Shown one piece after another: positions 56,597 through 64,000 of a DNA stretch of 64,000 nucleotides. Positions within the stretch are counted from its first letter, which is position 1. Each line of letters opens with the position of its first letter. Location of the stretch: assembly GCF_001517405.1 (NCBI RefSeq), contig NZ_LN907827.1:1680587-1744586 (forward strand). The letters are read 5' to 3'. The position numbers and the translations under genes were made by a program. This stretch comes from Duffyella gerundensis. Lineage in GTDB: Bacteria > Pseudomonadota > Gammaproteobacteria > Enterobacterales > Enterobacteriaceae. The notes beneath the pieces are model-generated. The model had not been told where the DNA came from. It was given only the letters and a program-made list of their open reading frames with translations, and ran no database searches.

Positions 56597-58702
56597 CTAT
56601 TCCTGTTTTCTCAGTGCTGATGCATCAGTCGCGACCGATGAAGAGAGCAGACGAGCGTCGCCCGCGCCTTGTAAATTATCCGCCAGCTTGCGCAGCATCA
56701 GGGTGTTATCACGCGCATAGGGCGATGACTGTATCTGGCGGTCCAGCAGCTGGCTGAGGTGCCAGTCAAGCTGCTGTAGCTCGCGCGCGCTGACGTGAGC
56801 GGGCAAGGTGCGCTGCAAATTGAGCATCAGCCAGCCGCGTAAAAATTCGCCATCGTAGTTGCGCGGCTGATAGAGCATCTGATAAGCACGCAGCGCGTTG
56901 CGGCTGTAGTCGCTGTCATCACCGCGATCGTTACGCAGGATATCGGTGATCTGCTGCGCGACGCGCGGCAGCAACAGCGACTTCAGCGCGTTCTGATACA
57001 CGCCCCAGGCGGCATCGCCAATCTGATTGCCGCGATAAAGCCCGGCGCGCACGGTCAGCGGCGGCGCATCAATAGAAAAATGGTCCGACTGCGGCAGACG
57101 TACCAGATTATTCAGAAAGGGTAGCAGATCAAAAATGTTATCGGCGGGCTGCTGCATCACCTGACGGCCCTGCGTGGTCAGTACCGGCACGCGTTGTGCG
57201 ACCTCATCAAGGAAGCGCGCATTCTGGTAATAGCTGGTCAGCCACAGGCCGGTCATGGTGGTCAGCGCCGCCGCCAGCACGCCGTAGCCGATCCAGTGCA
57301 GCAGCCGATTGCGGTGCTCCCAGCTACGATTGCTTCCGGCGAGGCCGGACTCGGCAAAAATCAGGTCGCTGAGCAGATCGCGAATAAAAAAGCTCTGGCC
57401 TTTGTTACCCGGAATGGGCGCGGCGCGGTTCACCGAATCCCACGAGGCGATGGAGTTCTGGCGGTCCTGCGGCAGTTGCAGCTTGCGGCTCAGCTCGCCC
57501 ATGATGCGGTCAAACGGCAGACCTTCCTGGGTGCCGCTGGTAAAGAAGATACCGCGCACTGACCAGGCCACCGCGTCGGGCGCGGGGGAGAACACCACGT
57601 CCAGATATTCAGAAAGCAGCGGCCGCAGCGAGGCAAATTCCTGCGGATAAAGGAAGCAGTCGGCGCGCTGGCTGAGATCGTTATGGGTGGTCATCTTTTC
57701 CGGTAACTGCTGCATCAGCTGCTGTTCAAGCAGGTGAAACTGCGTGGTAAAGGTGCGATGCCAGTCGCTGGCACCGGCGCGTGACGGATCCCAGTCAAAA
57801 GTAAAACCGCAGATCTGTTCACGCTGGCGCTTATCCAGCGCGCCGTAGTAACACATAAAGCCTTTCAGCAGGTCAGTTTTGGTCACCATGACATAGACCG
57901 GGAAATGAATGCCGGTCTGCTGGTGCAGCTCCATCATGCGGTTGCGCAGCATCGTTGCCTGAGAAAAACGCGCCTCGGCCGACTCGCTGAGCAGGTCGGC
58001 CACGCTGATGGTCAGAATCACGCCGTTGATTGGCTGGCGCGCGCGATAGCGCTTCAGCAGGTTGATAAAGCTTTGCCATTCGGCGGCATCGCGGGCACGC
58101 ATGCTTTCCTGCAGCGCATAGCGGCCAGCGGTATCCAGCAGCACGGCGCGATCGGTAAACCACCAGTCGCAGTGACGGGTGCCGCCCACGCCGCGAATCG
58201 CGGTTTTGCCCATGCTGTCGGTCAGCGGAAAATCGAGTCCGGAGTTAATTAGCGCGGTGGTTTTTCCGGCACCCGGCGCGCCAATCACCATGTACCACGG
58301 CAGTTGATAAAGATACTGGGCGTTAAAGCGATCCAGCCAGCTGCCTTTCTGGCGGCCAAACTGGGTCTGCTTGAGCAGCGAGGCTGCTTCATTAAAACGC
58401 TGGGTTAACAGCTCCTCGGTGGCCATCAGCTCTGACTGCGCCTCCGGGGTCTGCTGCTGGATATTGTTGAGCAGCTTGCTATTAAACCAGGCGCGATAGA
58501 GCGACGGGATCAGCTGAAACAGCACCCACATAAAGCAGAGCAGGCCAATCAGCATTTGGCGATTGATCGCGGGTTCCAGCGGACGGTTGTCGTTAAAGGT
58601 CCAGAGCGGACCGAGCATCCAGACCACTATCGCCAGCGCGGTAATGCCGATGCCGCTCCAGAACAGACGATGAGAGAGCAGGGATGAAAAAACGCGACGC
58701 AT
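56597..58702 (-). CDS. tssM: C-terminally truncated TssM (IcmF) of the second T6SS island
   Basis: The 701 residues cover the two N-terminal helices, the cytoplasmic domain with an intact P-loop GAPGAGKTT at 141-149 and DTAGRY at 190-195, the third helix at about 467-490 and only some 210 periplasmic residues. A full TssM has about 1150 residues, so the part that binds TssJ is missing, and no tssJ is present in this island. The frame ends cleanly three bases before tagF and shows no internal damage, which suggests a stable shortened gene. The start overlaps the tssL stop by one base. Confidence 0.88.
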   Translation of the reverse strand: MRRVFSSLLSHRLFWSGIGITALAIVVWMLGPLWTFNDNRPLEPAINRQMLIGLLCFMWVLFQLIPSLYRAWFNSKLLNNIQQQTPEAQSELMATEELLTQRFNEAASLLKQTQFGRQKGSWLDRFNAQYLYQLPWYMVIGAPGAGKTTALINSGLDFPLTDSMGKTAIRGVGGTRHCDWWFTDRAVLLDTAGRYALQESMRARDAAEWQSFINLLKRYRARQPINGVILTISVADLLSESAEARFSQATMLRNRMMELHQQTGIHFPVYVMVTKTDLLKGFMCYYGALDKRQREQICGFTFDWDPSRAGASDWHRTFTTQFHLLEQQLMQQLPEKMTTHNDLSQRADCFLYPQEFASLRPLLSEYLDVVFSPAPDAVAWSVRGIFFTSGTQEGLPFDRIMGELSRKLQLPQDRQNSIASWDSVNRAAPIPGNKGQSFFIRDLLSDLIFAESGLAGSNRSWEHRNRLLHWIGYGVLAAALTTMTGLWLTSYYQNARFLDEVAQRVPVLTTQGRQVMQQPADNIFDLLPFLNNLVRLPQSDHFSIDAPPLTVRAGLYRGNQIGDAAWGVYQNALKSLLLPRVAQQITDILRNDRGDDSDYSRNALRAYQMLYQPRNYDGEFLRGWLMLNLQRTLPAHVSARELQQLDWHLSQLLDRQIQSSPYARDNTLMLRKLADNLQGAGDARLLSSSVATDASALRKQE

Positions 58703-59922
58703 TATTGAGTTCCTTGCGCAGGGGCGCTGGCAGGCTCGGGCGTGGCAAACAGCGTGATCTCCACGCGGCGGTTACGCGCCCGATTTTCGCGGCTGTCATT
58801 GGGCAACATGGCGTTGCTGTCGCCGCGGCCTTCGGCCTTGATTTGCTGCCCGTGATCGAGCTGCTGGCTGAGCAGCTGAGCAATGGTGTGGGCACGGGCG
58901 TGCGAAAATTCAAAATTAGAGGGGAAGCGGCTGTTTTGCGGCGCACTGTCGTCGGTATAGACCGACACCAGAATGGTGCCTTTGACCTCTTCCATGGCGG
59001 CACTGACGCGCATGACCAGCGCCCGACCTACCGCATTAAGCGAGGTGCCGCCAGCATCAAAGATCTTGTCAGCAGGCAGGATAACCTTGCTGCCAAACGC
59101 GCCGTCGCTGACTTCAAGTTGGCCCGCGGCCACCACATCATTCAGGCGCTGGCGCAGATTCAGCAACGCCTGCGAAGAGGCGGATCGCCGCATGGCTGAA
59201 GCCTGCGGCAGTGGCGTTTGATAAATGCTGCGCAGCAAGGGTTCGGCGGCGCGACCCAGCCGCCAGTTCAGGCCGCTGTAAATTAAACAGGCGATCAGTG
59301 CGGCAACGGTGGCGCAGGCCCACAGCGGCACCGGTGGACGCCAGCTGTTGGCTGCCAGCCGCTGCACTTCAACCTTGCTGTGCAGCGCGCTCTGCGCTTT
59401 TTCGCGCGTTGCCTGAATCAGCTGCGCCAGCCGCTGGCGAATAGCGTCACACTGTGCACGGCCACGTTCGGCACCGCGATAGCGGCCTTCGTAGCCGAGC
59501 AGCAGACAGTAATGGATTAGCTCAAGCAGCCAGATATGCTGTTCCGGCGACTGCGAAATGCGCGACAGCAGCTGAAAGAATTTCTCGCCGCCCCAGCTTT
59601 CGTTGTGAAAGGTCACCAGCATGCCGCTGCCGGACCAGACGCCGCGCGTGCCCCACGGGGTTTGCGCCGCCGCCTCATCCAGCGCGCTGCACAGGCAGTA
59701 GCGCGCCCCCACGATGGTTTCAAAGGGAACGCCGGCCTGTTTGCAACGGTTCTCAAACTGGCGCAGCTCGCTGATCAATTGCTGACGCAGCCCCGCCGGA
59801 TCGTCGTGCGTGGCCGCCAGACGAATCTGTACAATGGCGTTCATCAGAGGCGCGGCGGCGTTAAGGATAAAATTATCTGCGCTCGCGGCTCTGGTGCTTA
59901 ACGCAGTAGGTTCCAGCGTCAT
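58702..59922 (-). CDS. tssL: TssL with C-terminal OmpA domain (second T6SS island)
   Basis: The 406-residue protein has a DotU domain (about residues 15-180, with CLCSALDEAAAQTPWG), one membrane helix near 200-220 and an OmpA-like peptidoglycan-binding domain ending NRRVEITLF. This long form differs from the short TssL plus TagL used in region 1, which shows that the islands belong to different T6SS lineages. It is the first T6SS core gene of the minus-strand operon. Confidence 0.93.
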   Translation of the reverse strand: MTLEPTALSTRAASADNFILNAAAPLMNAIVQIRLAATHDDPAGLRQQLISELRQFENRCKQAGVPFETIVGARYCLCSALDEAAAQTPWGTRGVWSGSGMLVTFHNESWGGEKFFQLLSRISQSPEQHIWLLELIHYCLLLGYEGRYRGAERGRAQCDAIRQRLAQLIQATREKAQSALHSKVEVQRLAANSWRPPVPLWACATVAALIACLIYSGLNWRLGRAAEPLLRSIYQTPLPQASAMRRSASSQALLNLRQRLNDVVAAGQLEVSDGAFGSKVILPADKIFDAGGTSLNAVGRALVMRVSAAMEEVKGTILVSVYTDDSAPQNSRFPSNFEFSHARAHTIAQLLSQQLDHGQQIKAEGRGDSNAMLPNDSRENRARNRRVEITLFATPEPASAPAQGTQ

Positions 59923-59986
59923 GAATAAATAGGTTTCCCGGCGGCAGCTGTTTTTTGGACAAAGGATTCACGGGCACGAAGGCCGG

Positions 59987-60481
59987 TTAGTCGAGAATCC
60001 AGGTGGCGTTATCGTTACGGCAGGCTTTGCTGGCACCGCCGACATCAACGCAGACCTTCTGTTTAGCACCGCTGGCGCGTGGACGCGGACGGTCGCTGCG
60101 CACGGTGGCATCATATTTTGCTTCGGCCACGCCGGCTTTTAGCGGCACGTAGCCAATCATCTGGCCTTCCGCTTCATCGCTGATCGCCAGCCAGCTATTT
60201 TCCACCCTGCCGAGCACCTCAAAGGTTTTGCCATTTTCCAGGTAACGCACCACTTTGCCGCTGTAGGCCGGAGTGGTCATCACCGAAGCATTGTACAAGG
60301 CGCGATAAGTCTCGTTCACCGGCGTAAAGGATTGCGGAGCCGCAACGGCATAACGGTGTACCAGTTTCACACCCTCAACTTCGCTGGTAACCAGCGTATC
60401 ATCCGTTAACGGCGGCGGTGGCGCTTTACAGCTGGCTAAGGTGAGCACGGCTAACAATGTCAACGCGAGACTTATTTTCAC
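59987..60481 (-). CDS. Lipoprotein with an SH3-like domain
   Basis: The GTG at 60481, with GAGGATCATA upstream, gives 164 residues: a lipoprotein signal with lipobox LASC, then a segment resembling a bacterial SH3 domain (NASVMTTPAYSGKVVRYLEN, VLGRVENSWLAISD) and a C-terminal part with two Cys. It lies 64 bases upstream of tssL in the same orientation and may be co-transcribed. Its role in the T6SS island is not known; cell-wall binding is a possibility. Confidence 0.72.
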   Translation of the reverse strand: MKISLALTLLAVLTLASCKAPPPPLTDDTLVTSEVEGVKLVHRYAVAAPQSFTPVNETYRALYNASVMTTPAYSGKVVRYLENGKTFEVLGRVENSWLAISDEAEGQMIGYVPLKAGVAEAKYDATVRSDRPRPRASGAKQKVCVDVGGASKACRNDNATWILD

Positions 60482-61035
60482 TATGATCCTCGTGATTTCA
60501 TCAGGGTATCTGGACAATTTACGTCAAAAAGTCGCCAAAAAGCGCCGAATAAGGGTGAAAATCCAGCGATGACAAACAGCGAAAACGGGACGCAAAATTA
60601 CTCAGTTTTACATAAAGATAGTGCGGCATTCAGTCTACATGACACTTTTGGGATTTGAAACTATTGCATGCGTTCCATGAACATGATAATTCGACCCGGT
60701 ATAAAAGGGGGCCAGGCGAGCAGGCACGCGGCCAGCAGCCGTGGTTTAACAAAATTAATGGATGGACTTAACGCCAGGTGGCATTTGTGCCGCTACTCGC
60801 TACTTACTGGTAACGCCACTGCCTAATTATCAAGATGCACTTAAGCATTATGCGCCATTTTTAACCAGAGGCCAGTCAGCGATCACGGCAATTATTTCGG
60901 ACAAAACCGCCACCGCTGCGCCTGTTTTACTGCACTTTACCCGCTGAATAACCCTCTGAACGCTGCTGTTTCTGCCAGAGAGGCATGACTTTTGCTTGCC
61001 CTCCAGTCAGTAACCGATCATCACAGGAGCAGGCG
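60482..61035. other. Divergent intergenic region between T6SS island 2 and nasR
   Basis: About 550 bases. A 61-codon open frame at 60762-60947 has no recognisable product and a poor start, so I do not call it. The region must contain the promoter of the minus-strand T6SS genes and, near its right end, a candidate sigma-54 promoter for nasR. I see no RNA gene. Confidence 0.5.
60981..60996 (+). promoter_or_regulatory. Possible sigma-54 promoter of nasR
   Basis: AGGCATGACTTTTGCT has GG and GC spaced as in the -24/-12 consensus (TGGCAC-N5-TTGC) with two mismatches in the -24 block. It would start transcription near 61007, which supports the nasR start at 61036. Confidence 0.4.
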
Positions 61036-62259
61036 ATGTTACAGGCAGCAGATTATCTTATTGCCTCACAACAGAGTGAAATGGCCAACCTGGCGCAGCT
61101 TCGGCAAACCGGACGCTTTATCAGCCAGGTTAGTCAGCTGGTGCATCTGCTGCAGCGCGAGCGTGGCGCGTCCAATATCTGGCTCTGTTCGCAGGGCACG
61201 CTATTTGCCGATGCGCTGGCGCTGGCCGAACAGCAGGTTAGCGCGGCGCTGCTGCAACTGGATGCGGTGATGCCCGCGGCCACGCCACACGCCAGTCACA
61301 GCCGCCTGTTCAGCCGTATCGCCTGTGCGCTTTATGGACTTGATTCCCTGACGGCCCTGCGTCAGCAGGTTCGTGAGCAGCGCATCAGCCACAGTGACGC
61401 GATGGCGGCGTTTAGCCAGGTGATTCATCAGCTGCTGGCGCTGGTATTTGAAGTGGCCGACAGTGCCGACGAGCCGCGAATTTCGCGTGCGCTGACCGCG
61501 CTGTTCAGCTTCATGCAGGGTAAAGAGCTGGCGGGACAGGAACGGGCCACCGGTTCAGCGGGCTTTGCCGCCGGCGTGTTTAATGCCCAACAGAGCGACA
61601 CCATTGTGGCGCTGATTGAGGCGCAGGAGCGCAGCTTTGGGCTGTTCAGTCAGTTTGCCGATGCGCAAAGTCTGCACCACTGGCAGCAGATGGCGGATGC
61701 AGACGGCGATATTGAGCGGCTGCGGCGCATCGCCTGCACGCGTGGTCACAGTGAAAACGGTGCGCTGCGCTGGTATCAGGCGCTAACGCGACGCATTGAC
61801 GGCATGAAGCAGATTGAAGATCGGCTGGTGACCGCGCTGATGGCCTGCTGCGAGCTGGCGATGGCTGAGGTGCAGACGCCGCAGGGCGCGCCGGTACCGC
61901 CGGTGCCCACGCCGTCCTCTGAGAGCTGGCACGGTTTCTGGCTCACTGGCAGCCAGCCATCCGCAGAGAGCGATGCGTTGCCGCAGCCCGGCGGGCGTTC
62001 GCTGCTGGCGCTGGTGCAGGAGCAGGCGCAGCGCTTACAGCGCCAGAGCGATGAGCTGGCAGCGATGCGCGAAACGGTGCAGGAGCGCAAGGTGATTGAA
62101 CAGGCCAAGGCCTGGCTGATGCAGCAGCATCAATATGATGAACAGCAGGCGTGGCAGACGCTGCGTAAAACTGCGATGAATCAGAACAAACGGGTGATCG
62201 ACATTGCCCAGGCGCTGCTGTCGGTCTCGGCAGCACTGAGCGCAGCGGCGCGGCGCTAG
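61036..62259 (+). CDS. nasR: Nitrate-responsive antiterminator NasR (NIT-ANTAR)
   Basis: NasR binds nitrate or nitrite through its NIT domain and prevents termination in the nasF leader RNA through its ANTAR domain. The ATG at 61036 with AGGAG upstream gives 407 residues. The NIT domain spans about residues 15-290 (VHLLQRERGASNIWLCSQG), and the C-terminal helices from about 330 (ERKVIEQAKAWLMQQH, AWQTLRKTAMNQNKRVID) form the ANTAR three-helix RNA-binding domain. The target leader lies directly downstream. An ATG at 60985 lies within the putative promoter and is less likely. Confidence 0.93.
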   Translation: MLQAADYLIASQQSEMANLAQLRQTGRFISQVSQLVHLLQRERGASNIWLCSQGTLFADALALAEQQVSAALLQLDAVMPAATPHASHSRLFSRIACALYGLDSLTALRQQVREQRISHSDAMAAFSQVIHQLLALVFEVADSADEPRISRALTALFSFMQGKELAGQERATGSAGFAAGVFNAQQSDTIVALIEAQERSFGLFSQFADAQSLHHWQQMADADGDIERLRRIACTRGHSENGALRWYQALTRRIDGMKQIEDRLVTALMACCELAMAEVQTPQGAPVPPVPTPSSESWHGFWLTGSQPSAESDALPQPGGRSLLALVQEQAQRLQRQSDELAAMRETVQERKVIEQAKAWLMQQHQYDEQQAWQTLRKTAMNQNKRVIDIAQALLSVSAALSAAARR

Positions 62260-62282
62260 CTGCACAGCCAGCGTGCGCGATC

Positions 62283-62299
62283 TGCGTCACGCTGGTGCA
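62283..62299. promoter_or_regulatory. NtrC-like enhancer site upstream of nasF
   Basis: TGCGTCACGCTGGTGCA fits the NtrC dyad TGCACC-N5-GGTGCA with a perfect right half and four of six matches in the left half. It lies about 68 bases before the sigma-54 promoter, a suitable distance for an enhancer. Confidence 0.55.
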
Positions 62300-62350
62300 T
62301 TCAGCCTCCCGACGCGCGTTAAGCGCCGCGCCAGCAGGGCTTTTTACAGC

Positions 62351-62366
62351 TGGCACAGCCTTTGCA
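62351..62366 (+). promoter_or_regulatory. Sigma-54 promoter of the nasF operon
   Basis: TGGCAC, five bases, then TTGCA matches the -24/-12 consensus closely. Transcription should start near 62377, giving a leader of about 120 bases before nasF, as in the Klebsiella nasF operon. Confidence 0.8.
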
Positions 62367-62389
62367 AGAAGATAACGACAACACGACAC

Positions 62390-62480
62390 GCACTTGTTTC
62401 GCCAACGGCGGTGATACGAGTGCTTTGGATAAAGGCGTCCATTCGCATGCTCCGGCAGCGCGAAGGACGCCTTTTTTTGT
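62390..62480 (+). terminator. nasF leader with NasR-controlled terminator
   Basis: An upstream hairpin (GCACT 62390-62394 with AGTGC 62419-62423, enclosing CGCC-AAC-GGCG) is followed by a strong terminator: AAAGGCGTCC plus TTCGC (62431-62446, one bulged base) pairs with GCGAA plus GGACGCCTTT (62460-62474) and ends in a T run. This is the arrangement expected for ANTAR-dependent antitermination. The exact hexaloops that NasR would contact were not resolved by eye. Confidence 0.75.
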
Positions 62481-62498
62481 CTCTTTTTTTCGGGAGCG

Positions 62499-63752
62499 AT
62501 GATGACGAAAGCAACGGGTAGCTGGTCAAGACGGCAGTTTCTGCTGGCAGGCGCGGTGACGGGCGGCAGCTATATGCTGCCCGGTTTGCGCAACGCAGTA
62601 TGGGCCGCCGGTTCTGACGCACCGGAAAAAAGCGCGCTGCGCGTCGGGTTTATTCCGCTCACCGACTGCGCACCGGTGATTATGGCCGCGGTAAAAGGCT
62701 TCGATAAGAAATATGGCCTGCAGCTGCAGCCGAGCAAAGAGGCGAGCTGGGCGGCGGTGCGCGACAAACTTACCTCCGGCGAGCTGGATGCGGCACATGC
62801 CCTCTACGGCATGATTTATGGCCTGCAACTGGGCGTTGCCGGTCCGCAGCATGACATGGCGGTCTTGATGACCCTGAACAACAACGGCCAGGCGATCACG
62901 CTATCGCGCCAGTTACAGGAGATGAAGATCACCGATGGTGCCAGTCTGCAACGCGCCATCGCCGCCAAAGAGAAGGGCAGTTACACCTTTGCTCATACCT
63001 TTCCCACCAGCACCCACGCGATGTGGCTCTATTACTGGCTCGCCAGCGCCGGTATCAATCCCTTTACCGACGTGCGCACGGTCGTGGTACCGCCGCCGCA
63101 GATGGTGATGAACATGAAAATAGGCAACCTGAACGGTTACTGCGTGGGCGAGCCGTGGAATCAGCGCGCTATCAGCGACAACCTTGGCTTTACCGCCACC
63201 ACGTCGCAGGCGATCTGGCCCGATCATCCCGAAAAAGTGCTGGCAACGCGGGCTAACTGGGTGGCGGAGCATCCCCATACCGCCCGTGCGCTCACCGCCG
63301 CGGTGCTCGATGCCGCGCGCTGGATCGACGCCTCTGAGGCGAACCGTCAGGAAACCGCCCGTGTAATCGCCCAACGCGCCTGGATCAACACCCGTGTTGA
63401 GACTATTGAAGGGCGCATGCTCGGCCGCTACGAGGATGGTCTCGGCAAACGCTGGCAGGATGCGCACCCGATGCGCTTCTTTAATGACGGCGCGGTGAGC
63501 TATCCGTGGCTCTCCGACGGCATGTGGTTTTTAACGCAGCAGAAACGCTGGGGCCTCCTAAAGCAGGATCCCGATTATCTGGCGGTCGCCCGTCAGGTCA
63601 ACCGCATTGATATCTATCAGCAGGCGGCCAGCGCGGTCGGCAACATCAGCGTGCCCGCCACGTCACTGCGCAGCAGCACGCTGTTTGACGGCAGCGTCTG
63701 GGATGGCAGCGATCCTGCCGCCTATGCCGCCCATTTCGCGATTAAACGTTGA
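62499..63752 (+). CDS. nasF: Nitrate ABC transporter substrate-binding protein
   Basis: The 417-residue protein belongs to the NrtA/CmpA family of nitrate- or bicarbonate-binding proteins. Its Tat signal has SRRQFLLAG with Arg11 and Arg12. The body has the expected LRVGFIPLTDCAPVIMA start and later PPPQMVMNMKIGNLNGYCVG. It delivers nitrate to the permease encoded next. GGGAGCG precedes the ATG; an ATG three bases later is equally possible. Confidence 0.93.
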   Translation: MMTKATGSWSRRQFLLAGAVTGGSYMLPGLRNAVWAAGSDAPEKSALRVGFIPLTDCAPVIMAAVKGFDKKYGLQLQPSKEASWAAVRDKLTSGELDAAHALYGMIYGLQLGVAGPQHDMAVLMTLNNNGQAITLSRQLQEMKITDGASLQRAIAAKEKGSYTFAHTFPTSTHAMWLYYWLASAGINPFTDVRTVVVPPPQMVMNMKIGNLNGYCVGEPWNQRAISDNLGFTATTSQAIWPDHPEKVLATRANWVAEHPHTARALTAAVLDAARWIDASEANRQETARVIAQRAWINTRVETIEGRMLGRYEDGLGKRWQDAHPMRFFNDGAVSYPWLSDGMWFLTQQKRWGLLKQDPDYLAVARQVNRIDIYQQAASAVGNISVPATSLRSSTLFDGSVWDGSDPAAYAAHFAIKR

Positions 63753-63762
63753 GGATTGCCCC

Positions 63763-64000
63763 ATGAAAAGCCAAATAGTTGCGCTCCGTCGCCCTGATTC
63801 GCCCTCCGCCGAGGTGCTTCCTTTACCGCCCGCGGCCGTCAGGCGTCGCGCGCCCTGGTTACGGCCGCTGATTCAGCGGCTGCTGCCCGGCCTGTGTGGC
63901 ATCGTGCTGCTGCTGATGGTATGGCAAATGGCCGCCATCTGGAGCAGCGGCTTTCCTGGTCCCTGGACCACCTGGCAGGCGGCGGTGACGCTGTTTGCTG
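63763..64000 (+). CDS. nasE: Nitrate ABC transporter permease (partial, 3' end outside window)
   Basis: The frame opens at ATG 63763 ten bases after nasF, with GAGGATTGCC upstream, and remains open to the window edge. It encodes a basic proline-rich N-terminus and the first membrane segment (LCGIVLLLMVWQMAAIW), as in NrtB/NasE permeases. Only 79 codons are visible. Confidence 0.85.
   Translation, partial: MKSQIVALRRPDSPSAEVLPLPPAAVRRRAPWLRPLIQRLLPGLCGIVLLLMVWQMAAIWSSGFPGPWTTWQAAVTLFA

Noticed and set aside
56597..58702. Truncated tssM called as a pseudogene
   Set aside because: The frame has no internal stops or frameshifts, the ATPase motifs are intact and the next gene is spaced three bases from its stop, so a stable short gene is more likely.
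60762..60947. 61-codon open frame upstream of nasR
   Set aside because: No family resemblance, weak start context, and it lies in what should be a regulatory gap.

Overview
This window is chromosomal DNA from an enterobacterium, most likely Erwinia or Pantoea (Erwiniaceae). The block ychF-pth-ychH-prs-ispE-lolB-hemA-prfA-prmC-sirB2-sirB1-kdsA-chaA-chaB-chaC has the gene order and protein sequences of the Enterobacterales. It is flanked by two type VI secretion (T6SS) islands and followed by a nitrate-assimilation operon. The genus is an inference from this layout; no rRNA or tRNA gene is present to confirm it.

Region 1 (2-36637, + strand) is the larger part of a complete-looking T6SS cluster: tssK (cut by the window edge), tssL, tagL, hcp, a small RelE-like gene, tssH/clpV, vgrG, a DUF4123 chaperone gene, an effector/immunity region, tssM, tssA, tssF, tssG, tssJ, a second effector/immunity region, tssE and a tagA/vasL-type gene. 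tssB and tssC are presumably just upstream of the window. The cargo is of Tle1 type: DUF2235 lipases with a GFSRG nucleophile motif, preceded by DUF3304 lipoproteins that probably act as immunity proteins.

The striking feature is amplification of the immunity gene. Array 1 (12088-17516) holds six lipoprotein genes in about 970-bp tandem units. Five are each followed by a 61-67 codon stub of the effector gene, and the sixth by the intact effector. Each unit carries the same predicted two-stem RNA leader. Array 2 (29894-32131) holds four lipoprotein genes overlapping head to tail by 13 bp; in three of them the 5' end of an effector gene has been fused in frame onto the lipoprotein. Array 2 ends in an effector gene broken by a one-base change in a T tract. 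Further eroded copies lie at 11128-11299, 11680-11919 and 19972-20214 (a degenerate PAAR). The locus reads as a record of repeated effector-module replacement with retention of immunity genes.

Region 2 (36943-51453) is housekeeping: YchF, peptidyl-tRNA hydrolase, PRPP synthase, IspE, LolB, the HemA-PrfA-PrmC-SirB2-SirB1-KdsA series and the cha genes. A membrane diguanylate cyclase lies between ychH and prs. The ychF leader contains three mutually complementary segments, one of which includes its ribosome binding site.

Region 3 (51497-60481, - strand) is a second, partial T6SS island: a lipoprotein gene, tssL with an OmpA domain, a tssM lacking its C-terminal third, tagF, tagH (FHA), a PP2C phosphatase, an exported protein of unknown function and a Ser/Thr kinase. 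It contains no tube, sheath, baseplate or ClpV gene, so it may serve as a phosphorylation-control module acting in trans on region 1.

Region 4 (60482-64000, + strand) is the start of a nas operon: nasR (NIT-ANTAR antiterminator), a sigma-54 promoter with an upstream NtrC-like site, a leader with terminator, nasF (Tat-exported nitrate-binding protein) and the beginning of the permease gene.
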